Positions 57,342 to 64,000 of a stretch of DNA of 64,000 nt are shown in pieces. Below the pieces are notes generated by a model. The model did not search any database. It worked only from the letters and a program-made list of their open reading frames with translations, and was not told where the DNA came from. Origin of the DNA: Methylobacterium currus (GTDB lineage Bacteria > Pseudomonadota > Alphaproteobacteria > Rhizobiales > Beijerinckiaceae); NCBI RefSeq assembly GCF_003058325.1, contig NZ_CP028843.1:2514001-2578000 (forward strand), given 5' to 3'. How positions within the stretch are numbered: position 1 is the stretch's first letter; every line of letters begins with the position of its first letter. The position numbers and the translations under genes were made by a program.

Positions 57342-57665
57342 TCAATACCCGATGGCGCCGCGCTTGAAGCCGAAGCCCGGGACCTCGCAGCCGCAGGACG
57401 AGTTGAGCGGGGCCGGACGGGTCGGGCAGTTGCCGCGGGCGGTGACGCAGATCCGGCCGAAGCGGCCGCCGCCATACTCGCCGCGATAGCGCGGCCGGTC
57501 ATACTCGTCGCGGCGGTAGCGCGGGCGGTCGTAATCGTAGCGCTCCTCGTAGCGGCGGCGCGGCCGGTCGTCGTCGTAGCCGCCATAGCCGTACTGCGCG
57601 AAGGCGGGCGCGACGCCGAGGCCGAGGGTCAGGGCGGCCAGGGCGGCGGTCATCACGGTTCTCAC
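57342..57665 (-). CDS. Secreted Tyr/Arg/Asp-rich repeat protein
   Basis: 107 residues from a GTG at 57665, with AGGAGAG five bases before it. Signal peptide at 1-23 (ALAALTLGLGVAPAFA). The mature protein begins with a low-complexity region (24-68) in which YDRPRYR occurs twice, surrounded by YGGYDDD and EYGGG. A compact C-terminus follows with C73, C80, C91 and C93 in RICVTARGNC and NSSCGCEVPGFG. Probably periplasmic or surface; function unknown. It converges on the sensor kinase gene. Confidence 0.75.
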   Translation of the reverse strand: MRTVMTAALAALTLGLGVAPAFAQYGYGGYDDDRPRRRYEERYDYDRPRYRRDEYDRPRYRGEYGGGRFGRICVTARGNCPTRPAPLNSSCGCEVPGFGFKRGAIGY

Positions 57666-57935
57666 GGGGTCTCTCCTCACGATGCGGACGTTTGTGTCGG
57701 ACCTTTTCCCACCGGTCACGCTAGGCGCTCCGACATGAACGCCGGCTGAGGCGATTCGGTGCCGTTGCGACAGGAGGCTTTGCGCGACATCGCCTGTCCC
57801 CCGCCATCGGCCGGCCGACGGTTGTCGTCGGCGGGGGGCGTTGCCACTTACGCCCAGTATCACTCCTTCAGCGCGGGCTGGCCGCTCGGCGGACCGGCCC
57901 CAAGTACAGGGACGCCGACAGTGAAGGACGCGGAG

Positions 57936-58385
57936 ATGGAGCTCCTGAAGCTCGCTGCCCTCGACGCCGACGATCTCGCGGTCATCTCGACCCACCTTCA
58001 GGATGCGGTCCTGCGGACCGGAGACCTCGCCTACCTGCCCCGCGAGCGCCGCTTCGCCCTGGTGGCGCGGCGCTTCGACTGGGAATGCCCCGACGGGGCC
58101 CCGCCGCGGCGGCGGCTCACCGGCCTGCACTTCGACCGGGTGCTCGCCGTGCGCTGCCGCAACATTTCCCGCGACGAGCCAGACAGCCCGCTCGAACTCC
58201 TCGCCATCACCTTCGAGCCCGGCGAGGCGCCGTCCGGCACCGCGACCCTGGTCTTCTCCGGCGGCGGCGCCATCCGGCTCGAGCTGGAATGCATCGAGGC
58301 GGCGATGAAGGATCTGGGTCCGGTCTGGCAGGCCGAGAGCAAGCCGGTCCATGCCTCCCTCGACATGCCCCTCGACGCGGCCTGA
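57936..58385 (+). CDS. DUF2948-family protein
   Basis: 149 residues from the ATG at 57936 (GAAGGA seven bases before). MELLKLAALDADDLAVISTH and LRTGDLAYLPRERRFALVARRFDWE are typical of DUF2948, a family almost always next to hisD in alphaproteobacteria; function not known. The frame is open back to 57759 and a GTG at 57921 is possible, but the family begins about here. hisD starts 67 bases downstream. Confidence 0.88.
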   Translation: MELLKLAALDADDLAVISTHLQDAVLRTGDLAYLPRERRFALVARRFDWECPDGAPPRRRLTGLHFDRVLAVRCRNISRDEPDSPLELLAITFEPGEAPSGTATLVFSGGGAIRLELECIEAAMKDLGPVWQAESKPVHASLDMPLDAA

Positions 58386-58452
58386 ATTTTTTGGCAGTCG
58401 GCGGGTCCCATCGCGATCCTTTGCTCCCGCCGACAACGAGACCGGACCCCGC

Positions 58453-59742
58453 ATGCAGCGCCTCGATTCCCGCGATCCCGATTTCGAGGCGCAGTTCGCC
58501 CGCCTGCTCTCGGTCAAGCGTGAGGTGGCGGAGGATGTCGACGCGGCGGTGCGCGACATCATCCGGGACGTGGTCGATCGTGGCGACGCGGCGCTGATCG
58601 ACTACACGACGCGGTTCGACCGGCTCGACCTCACGCCCGACACCATCCGGTTCTCGCCTGAGGAGATCGATGCCGCGACGGCGGCCTGCTCAGGCGACGC
58701 CCTCGACGCCCTGGCTCTGGCCAAGGACCGGATCGAGACCTACCATCGCGCCCAGGTGCCGGCGGACCACCGCGAGACCGACGCGCTCGGCGTCACCCTC
58801 GGCTGGCGCTGGACCGCGCTCGAATCGGTCGGCCTCTACGTGCCGGGCGGTACCGCGAGCTATCCCTCCTCGGTGCTGATGAACGCGGTGCCGGCCAAGG
58901 TCGCGGGCGTGCCGCGCCTCGCCATGGTGGTGCCGACGCCGGACGGGGTCACCAACCCGCTGGTGCTCGCCGCGGCGAAGCTCGCTGGCGTCGACGAGGT
59001 CTTCCGGGTCGGCGGCGCCCAGGCCGTGGCCGCGCTGGCCTACGGCACGGCCACCATCCGGCCGGTCGCCAAGATCGTCGGCCCGGGCAACGCCTACGTG
59101 GCGGCGGCCAAGCGCCGGGTCTTCGGCCAGGTCGGCATCGACATGATCGCCGGCCCCTCCGAGGTGCTGATCCTCGCCGATTCCTCCGCCAACCCGGACT
59201 GGGTCGCGGCCGACCTGCTCGCCCAGGCCGAGCACGACAAGGCCGCCCAGGCGATCCTGGTTACCGACAGCGACGCGCTGGCCGAATCCGTGGCGGCGGC
59301 GGTCGAGGGTCAGCTCAGGACCCTGCCGCGCACCGAGATCGCGACGGCGAGCTGGCGCGATTACGGCGCCATCGTGCGGGTTGCGCGTCTCGTCGACGCG
59401 ATCCCGCTGGTCGATCGGCTGGCACCCGAGCATCTCGAGATCGAGTCGGCCGAGGCCGAGGAGCTGGCGGCGCGGGTGCGCAATGCCGGGGCGATCTTCC
59501 TCGGCGCCCACACGCCCGAGGCGATCGGCGACTATGTCGGCGGTCCCAACCACGTCCTGCCGACCGCCCGCTCGGCCCGGTTCTCCTCCGGCCTCGGCGT
59601 GCTCGACTTCATGAAGCGAACCTCGCTCCTCTCCTGCACGCCCGAGGCCCTGCGGGCGCTCGGTCCCGCGGCCGTCGCGCTCGGCCGCTCGGAGGGGCTG
59701 GAGGGGCATGCCCGCTCGGTGGCGATCCGCCTGAACCTTTAA
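58453..59742 (+). CDS. hisD: Histidinol dehydrogenase
   Basis: 429 residues. Zinc enzyme that oxidises L-histidinol to histidine in two NAD-dependent steps, last in histidine synthesis. Seen: [18 protein letters not shown], the [14 protein letters not shown] loop, [12 protein letters not shown], the catalytic pair E-H in RLAPEHLEI and GGPNHVLPT. The ATG at 58453 opens directly into the family's N-terminal helix. It heads a rightward cluster with UPF0262 and a tyrosine phosphatase. Confidence 0.97.
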   Translation: MQRLDSRDPDFEAQFARLLSVKREVAEDVDAAVRDIIRDVVDRGDAALIDYTTRFDRLDLTPDTIRFSPEEIDAATAACSGDALDALALAKDRIETYHRAQVPADHRETDALGVTLGWRWTALESVGLYVPGGTASYPSSVLMNAVPAKVAGVPRLAMVVPTPDGVTNPLVLAAAKLAGVDEVFRVGGAQAVAALAYGTATIRPVAKIVGPGNAYVAAAKRRVFGQVGIDMIAGPSEVLILADSSANPDWVAADLLAQAEHDKAAQAILVTDSDALAESVAAAVEGQLRTLPRTEIATASWRDYGAIVRVARLVDAIPLVDRLAPEHLEIESAEAEELAARVRNAGAIFLGAHTPEAIGDYVGGPNHVLPTARSARFSSGLGVLDFMKRTSLLSCTPEALRALGPAAVALGRSEGLEGHARSVAIRLNL

Positions 59743-59849
59743 GGGTTGACGGCGACAATCATCCAACGTCCGGCTTGCGCGGGGGGCCGCGCTCGCCTCT
59801 GCTTCACGCCCCGCGACACGCGCGTTCACGACCCGCAAGAGGTGACCCG

Positions 59850-60338
59850 ATGGCGAGCGAGGCTCCCGATCCGCGACAGCGCCTGGCGGCGGTGACGCTC
59901 GACGAGGATTCGATCGGGCGCGGCAACCCCGACCAGGAGCACGAGCGCGCCATCGCGATCTACGACATCCTGGAGTCGAACAGCTTTTGCGTCGCCAACC
60001 ACGACGGCGGCCCCTACGCGCTGGCGCTCGGCCTCGTCGAGAACAAGCTGTCCTTCGCGATCTCCTCGGCCGACGGCCAGCCGGTGATGACCCATCTCCT
60101 GTCGCTGACGCCGTTCCGTGGCGTGATCCGCGACTACGAGATGATCTGCGACAGCTACTTCAAGGCGATCCGCACCGCCTCGCCGAGCCAGATCGAGGCG
60201 ATCGACATGGGCCGGCGCGGGGTCCACAACGAGGCCTCGGAGCTGCTGCGCCAGCGCCTGGACGGCAAGGTGGAGATCGACCACGACACCGCCCGCCGTC
60301 TGTTCACCCTGATCTTCGCCCTGCACTGGAAGGGCTGA
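59850..60338 (+). CDS. UPF0262-family protein
   Basis: 162 residues. [36 protein letters not shown] and [18 protein letters not shown] fit UPF0262, a small conserved alphaproteobacterial family without known function that regularly lies between hisD and a low-molecular-weight phosphatase. Cytoplasmic. It follows hisD by 107 bases and precedes the phosphatase by 4. Confidence 0.9.
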   Translation: MASEAPDPRQRLAAVTLDEDSIGRGNPDQEHERAIAIYDILESNSFCVANHDGGPYALALGLVENKLSFAISSADGQPVMTHLLSLTPFRGVIRDYEMICDSYFKAIRTASPSQIEAIDMGRRGVHNEASELLRQRLDGKVEIDHDTARRLFTLIFALHWKG

Positions 60339-60342
60339 GCCG

Positions 60343-60864
60343 GTGTCCGGAAGTCCCCTTCCGGACAGTGCCGCTCCCGTCGGGGCCGACCCGTCGAAGC
60401 CGGACCCGGCGAAACCCGGACCAGCCAAACCGGGCAAGCGGGTGCAGTCGGTGCTGTTCGTCTGCAACTTCAACGCGGTGCGCTCGGCCTGCGCCGAGGC
60501 CCTGGCCCGGCACTATTTCGGCAAGTCGGTCTACGTGCAATCCGCCGGGGTCCGCGGCGGCGAGCCCACCGACCCGTTCATGATCTCAGCCCTCGACGAG
60601 ATCGGCATCGACGCCTCGCGCCACCGCCCCCGCACCCTGGACGAATTGGAGGAGTGGGAGGGCCTGAACTTCGACCTCATCATCTCGCTCTCGCCGGAAG
60701 CCCACCACGCGGCCCTGGAACTGACCCGCACGGTGGCGGCCGACGTCGAGTACTGGCCGACCCCGGACCCGACGGTGTCGCAAGGCTCGCGCGAGCAGCG
60801 GCTCGACGCGTATCGCGACGTGCGCGACGGTTTGGGGTTTCGGATCCGGCAGAGGCTGCGCTGA
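60343..60864 (+). CDS. Low-molecular-weight protein tyrosine phosphatase family protein
   Basis: 173 residues from a GTG at 60343. The P-loop C-x5-R-S is VCNFNAVRSAC with C41 and R47; the general acid is D142 in PTPDPTV. The family includes tyrosine phosphatases and ArsC-like arsenate reductases; a late Cys pair for the latter was not found, so phosphatase is more likely. The N-terminus carries an extra disordered Pro/Lys tract (DPSKPDPAKPGPAKPGK, about 16-32) not typical of the family. In many relatives infA follows; here it does not. Confidence 0.9.
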   Translation: MSGSPLPDSAAPVGADPSKPDPAKPGPAKPGKRVQSVLFVCNFNAVRSACAEALARHYFGKSVYVQSAGVRGGEPTDPFMISALDEIGIDASRHRPRTLDELEEWEGLNFDLIISLSPEAHHAALELTRTVAADVEYWPTPDPTVSQGSREQRLDAYRDVRDGLGFRIRQRLR

Positions 60865-60987
60865 CGTAAGGAAATCCGTCCCTCGACCGAGGGCGCTCCC
60901 GTCCTCGTGGTGGACTCTCCTGGCGAAAAGCGGAAGGACCGAGCGGGTGGGGCGGACGCCCACGCCTGGCGAGAGGGAGATCGAGCG

Positions 60988-61251
60988 ATGGAGGCACGCA
61001 GCCTGCGGATGGCGATCCTCGGCGCGGTAGCCTGGAGCGTGACGAGCGAGGCCGGCGCCCAGGCCAGACTGTGCTGACCCTACTGCCAGAGCTGCGTGGA
61101 CGCGCTGCGCATTCCCCGCGGCGCGGGCGGCGAGCCGCTGTTCCGCCAGTCGCCGGTGAGCAAGGCGACGTTCCGGGACTGCATCGCCCGCACGCGGCCC
61201 CATGGCGGCGTTCTTCACGGCGGCAATGGGAAGAGACCGGGAGCGCAGTGA
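60988..61251 (+). pseudogene. Small secreted Cys-rich protein gene with one in-frame TGA
   Basis: From the ATG at 60988, with GAGGGAGA seven bases before it, an 87-codon frame runs to TGA at 61249 but is broken once by TGA at codon 30 (61075-61077). The first 25 residues look like a signal peptide (LRMAILGAVAWSVTSEAGAQA). On both sides of the TGA are cysteines: RLC before, PYCQSCVDAL after, then FRQSPVSKATFRDCIARTR. The frame, ribosome site and codon use stay gene-like past the TGA. Most likely a nonsense mutation; a selenocysteine reading is possible but I saw no convincing downstream SECIS-like hairpin. Confidence 0.55.
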
Positions 61252-61287
61252 CGGGCGTCCCCGCTGCGCGCTGCCTATCATACCGCC

Positions 61288-61400
61288 GCGCCTTCGAACG
61301 GACTCGTTCGAAGGCGCTGACCAAGCCCGAATGGGCGCCGGCGCTGATGCGCCGGATGCTTTCGCATCGACGTGTCGATGCGAAAGCGCGATGGTATCAG
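61288..61400. repeat. Multi-hairpin element, copy B, between convergent genes
   Basis: Hairpin 1: GCGCCTTCGAACG (61288-61300) with 61305-61317, 4-base loop. The linker AAGCCCGAATGGGCGC is identical to copy A at 6919-7030. Hairpin 2: GCTTTCGCATCGA (61358-61370) with TCGATGCGAAAGC (61375-61387), 4-base loop. Both stems differ in sequence from copy A yet remain perfectly paired. It separates the small broken gene from azlD and includes the azlD stop codon. Confidence 0.85.
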
Positions 61401-61717
61401 AGCCCCAACACCCGCCCGACCGCCACCACGCCCATCCCCGCCAGCACCGCCGCCAGCTCGAACCGGGTCAGCGCCATGACGCCGGCCGCCGTCACCAGGC
61501 CGAGCAGCCCGGGCAGGCCGGCGGAGAGGCCGGTGGGGAGCGCCGTCGCCACCACGATCGAGCCCGGCAGGGCGCGAAGCCCCCGCTCGACCCGCGGGGT
61601 GAGGTGCACCCGGCTCATCAGCATCACGCCGGAGGCCCGGCACAGATAGGTGACGAGGGCGAGCGCCAGGATGGCGATCCAGGGGCCGGCGGAACTGCCG
61701 AGAACGGCGTCGATCAT
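61397..61717 (-). CDS. azlD: AzlD-family branched-chain amino acid export subunit
   Basis: 106 residues with three to four hydrophobic helices: IAILALALVTYLCRASGVML and LRALPGSIVVATALPTGL are typical AzlD. It partners with AzlC to export branched-chain amino acids (known for BrnFE/AzlCD; substrate here inferred). The ATG overlaps the azlC stop by 4 bases (ATGA), indicating coupled translation. Confidence 0.93.
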   Translation of the reverse strand: MIDAVLGSSAGPWIAILALALVTYLCRASGVMLMSRVHLTPRVERGLRALPGSIVVATALPTGLSAGLPGLLGLVTAAGVMALTRFELAAVLAGMGVVAVGRVLGL

Positions 61718-62430
61718 CGCGCCGCCCCGTCATCGACGAGGAGGCCGGTGACGAGGCCCGCCGCGGCGCCGGCCGCGATGAAGGCGTAGCCCGGCACCAG
61801 GCGCTGCACCACCAGCGCCACGAGGCCGGAGGCGAGCCAGGGCAGGGCCGGCCGCACCCCGCGCCAGAGCGGCGCCAGCATGGCGGCGAAGAACACCGGC
61901 AGGATCATGTCGAGGGCGTAGGCCCGGGGCTGGGTCACCAGGGCGCCGGCGAGGTGGCCGGCCGCCGTCGAGGCGACCCAGAGCGGCCACAGGCCGATGC
62001 CGGAGCCGAACAGCACGCCGAGGTCGCGGCCGCCCTCGGCGCGGTGGCGTACGCCGATGAGCCAGCTCGCATCGACCAGCACGAACAGCGTCATCGCCGT
62101 GCGCCAGAGCGGCGTGCCGCGCATCCAGGGCTGGATCGTGGCGCCCATCAGGATCATGCGGGCGTTGATGAGCCCGGTGACCGTCATGGCGGCGAGGAGT
62201 GCGCTGAGCGTCCAGGGCTGGCCCCAGACTTCGAGGGTCACCATCTGGGCCGAGCCGGCATAGACGAGGGCGCTGGCGCCCATGGCTTCCGCCAGGCTCA
62301 CGCCGCGCTGCGCCGCCGCGGCGCCGAAGGCGGCGCCGAACACCGCGATGCTGGGCCAGAGCGGCAGGCTGAGCCGGATGCCCGTGAGGATGCCGGCCCG
62401 GGTGAACGGCGCGGCGGACGCGTGGGACAT
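61714..62430 (-). CDS. azlC: AzlC-family branched-chain amino acid permease
   Basis: 238 residues, polytopic inner-membrane protein: FGAAFGAAAAQRGVSLAEAM, SALVYAGSAQMVTLEVWG, LINARMILMGATIQPW and DASWLIGVRHR are family-typical. Large subunit of the two-component AzlCD/BrnFE exporter. No Lrp-type regulator is adjacent here, although one lies at 4630 far away. The 187-base gap before it is gene-free. Confidence 0.94.
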   Translation of the reverse strand: MSHASAAPFTRAGILTGIRLSLPLWPSIAVFGAAFGAAAAQRGVSLAEAMGASALVYAGSAQMVTLEVWGQPWTLSALLAAMTVTGLINARMILMGATIQPWMRGTPLWRTAMTLFVLVDASWLIGVRHRAEGGRDLGVLFGSGIGLWPLWVASTAAGHLAGALVTQPRAYALDMILPVFFAAMLAPLWRGVRPALPWLASGLVALVVQRLVPGYAFIAAGAAAGLVTGLLVDDGAAR

Positions 62431-62617
62431 GTTTGCGGACAGCGTGTCGGTGGGGGGAGCCTCGTCTGTTGCGCCGCGGCCCGCCGGGCGTCAATCCGCG
62501 GATCTGCCTGCCAGGGTTGCGGAATCTGCGTCCGCACGCGCCGGTGCCAAGGTTGACGAAACTTCACCACGACGCATGACCGAGGCGTTTCCACGTGAAA
62601 CAGCCGCGCATCGCGCC

Positions 62618-63703
62618 TCAGTGCGGCAACGGCAGCCCGATGATGACCTCACGCTCGCTGCCGGTCTCGGTGATGGTGGTGACGGCGTGCAGGTCGTAGG
62701 CGAGCATCCGCTCCAGCATCTCGCCGCGCAGGGTCCCGCCGCCGGAGCAGCCGGCCACCCCGTCATCGGGCGCGGAGTCGGGTCCGTGATCGTGCCGTCC
62801 GGCCGGCGACGGAGCACGGGCCGCTTCGTCGGACAAGGCGCGAGAGGCCGGCGCGTCGCGCCGTGCGCGCTCGCGCCAGGTCAGGACGAGGTGGGTCGGC
62901 GTCGTGGTCCAGGTCGCGTCGATCCGGTCGTGGCCGTCGAGCACCGCACCCAGCACCAGTTCGTGCAGCGCGAGCCCGAGCCTCTCGGCCACCTCGACCG
63001 GCAGCCGCACCGGCGGGCCGGCGAGCACGCTCGGCTCCGGCAGAGCATGGGCGGACAGCTCGTCCCGGATCAGCACCTCCAGGGCGACGCCGGACAACGG
63101 CTCGCGCGAGACCTCGGCCTGGATCCGGGCCATCGCGGCCAGGCGATCGTCGACATGCGCCACCACGTCGTCGGCCGTCACCGCCGTGTCGGCGACGCGG
63201 CGCACGATCCCGCGGATCACCGCGAGGTTGTTGCGGCCCTGGCGTTGCAGTTCGTGGATCAACCGCGTCTGCGCCTCGCGCATCAGGTGCAGGGCATGGA
63301 TGTCGGTCGAGGTGCCGAACCAGGTGGTCGGCCGGCCGCCGTCGTCGCGCCGGGGCGCGGCCCGGGTGAAGAACCAGAGATAAGGGTCCCTCTCCTTCCC
63401 CTCCGCCGCGCGGCGATACAGGCGGTGCTCGATCATCAGGTGGCCATAGCGGGATGCCGCCCGCCACGCGTCCCGCGTGCGCTCGCGATCCTCCGGATGC
63501 ACGGCATCGAGCCAGCCATAGCCGCGGCTGTGGTCGAGGCTCTGCCCGGTGAAGGCCGTCCATTGCGGGCTGGCCCAGATCCAGTCGCCAAGTGGGTTCG
63601 CCTGCCAGACGAGATGCGGCATGCTCTCGACCATCCGGCGAAAGTCGGGCTCCTCCCCGGTCTCTGTTCCTGCTGACGCGTCGGCCTCACGACTCATTGG
63701 CAT
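62618..63703 (-). CDS. PAS-HWE sensor protein with degenerate kinase core
   Basis: 361 residues. One PAS/PAC domain (about 22-138, PHLVWQANPLGDWIWASPQW) followed by a HisKA_2/HWE-like core. Compared with the intact HWE kinase of this window, HELNHRVKNTLA is here HELQRQGRNNLA, so the phosphoacceptor His is R154; HELATNAVKYGAL is HELVLGAVLDGHD, so the N-box Asn is G252. The C-terminal GTLRGEMLERML remnant of the ATP lid survives. It is probably unable to autophosphorylate and may act as a sensor or adaptor. It overlaps the upstream Crp/Fnr gene by 17 bases. An ATG at 63697 is an alternative start. Confidence 0.85.
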   Translation of the reverse strand: MPMSREADASAGTETGEEPDFRRMVESMPHLVWQANPLGDWIWASPQWTAFTGQSLDHSRGYGWLDAVHPEDRERTRDAWRAASRYGHLMIEHRLYRRAAEGKERDPYLWFFTRAAPRRDDGGRPTTWFGTSTDIHALHLMREAQTRLIHELQRQGRNNLAVIRGIVRRVADTAVTADDVVAHVDDRLAAMARIQAEVSREPLSGVALEVLIRDELSAHALPEPSVLAGPPVRLPVEVAERLGLALHELVLGAVLDGHDRIDATWTTTPTHLVLTWRERARRDAPASRALSDEAARAPSPAGRHDHGPDSAPDDGVAGCSGGGTLRGEMLERMLAYDLHAVTTITETGSEREVIIGLPLPH

Positions 63704-64000
63704 CGAGGTGCCGCCCTTCGCGGCCCAGATGAAGGTAGTTCGGGTTGAACTGCACGGCCCGCTGCAGCGCCTCGGGCCGGTGGATGGTGAGTTCGCGACC
63801 CCGCAGGGAGATCAGCCCGACGCTGCGCAGCTCCTGCAGCGTGCGGTTGACGTGGACCACCGACAGACCGATCGTGTCGGCGATCTCGGCCTGGGTCAGG
63901 GGCAGCTCGCACGTATTGCCCTGGGTGAGCCCGATGGCGCGCAACCGCACGTAGAGTTCGCAGAGCAGGTGACCGAGGCGCTCGAAGGCGGTGCGCTGGC
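63687..64000 (-). CDS. Crp/Fnr-family regulator, N-terminus beyond the window
   Basis: The last 104 residues are in the window. They contain the end of the dimerisation helix (RTAFERLGHLLCELYVRLRA) and a Crp-type winged HTH (LPLTQAEIADTIGLSVVHVN, then RTLQELRSVGLISLRGRELT). The cyclic-nucleotide-like sensor domain lies outside. Its 3' end overlaps the degenerate HWE gene, so both are made together. Similar Crp-HWE pairs suggest a joint signalling unit, which is an inference. Confidence 0.9.
   Translation of the reverse strand, partial: QRTAFERLGHLLCELYVRLRAIGLTQGNTCELPLTQAEIADTIGLSVVHVNRTLQELRSVGLISLRGRELTIHRPEALQRAVQFNPNYLHLGREGRHLDANES

Overview
The window is very GC-rich bacterial DNA with dense, mostly GC-ending coding sequence and no rRNA, tRNA, phage or transposase genes that I could find. 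The gene content points to an alphaproteobacterium of the Hyphomicrobiales, most likely Methylobacterium/Methylorubrum: the order mdh-sucC-sucD-sucA-sucB-lpd, a DUF2948-hisD-UPF0262-phosphatase run, HWE-type histidine kinases, GcrA-like zinc-type motifs and many short GC-rich intergenic palindromes. The genus is inferred; no marker gene was compared.

Layout. 1-8 kb: a nucleotidyltransferase cut by the left edge, cysS, two small secreted proteins, an orphan NMT1-type binding protein, a DUF6356 gene divergent from an Lrp/AsnC regulator, a DHA2-type MFS exporter and xerC. 8-15.5 kb: aldose 1-epimerase-like protein, DEAD-box RNA helicase, a 1269-residue dual-core hybrid histidine kinase and gluconokinase. 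15.9-26 kb, all leftward: the TCA block mdh, sucC, sucD, sucA, sucB, an SDR gene and lpd. 26-28.3 kb: TetR regulator, a helical hypothetical protein and a broken Uma2 gene. 28.6-36 kb, rightward: SLC13-type permease, the cytochrome c maturation set ccmI-ccmE-ccmF-ccmH and an overlapping P1-family peptidase. 36-49 kb: a phytase-like/autotransporter fusion, fluoride channel crcB, a Rdx-fold selenoprotein-like protein, an HWE histidine kinase, a CHASE3 nucleotide cyclase, a GcrA-tail-like small protein, a PiT phosphate transporter, a sugar-nucleotide epimerase, a double TetR regulator, pepT and a GST. 50-57 kb: a heavy-metal RND efflux pair divergent from its likely two-component system. 57-64 kb: secreted Tyr/Arg-rich protein, the hisD cluster, a small gene with an in-frame TGA, azlCD, a degenerate HWE kinase and a Crp/Fnr regulator cut by the right edge.

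Functionally the window combines core metabolism (TCA, histidine, cytochrome c maturation), export (MFS, RND, AzlCD, CrcB) and heavy signalling. The least ordinary items are: two copies of a multi-hairpin element whose stems differ by compensating changes, both lying between convergent genes; the phytase-like autotransporter fusion; a PAS/HWE protein that has lost both its phosphoacceptor His and N-box Asn; the double TetR protein; the free-standing GcrA-like tail; and the small secreted gene interrupted by one TGA. I saw no CRISPR array, defence island or clearly novel multi-gene system.
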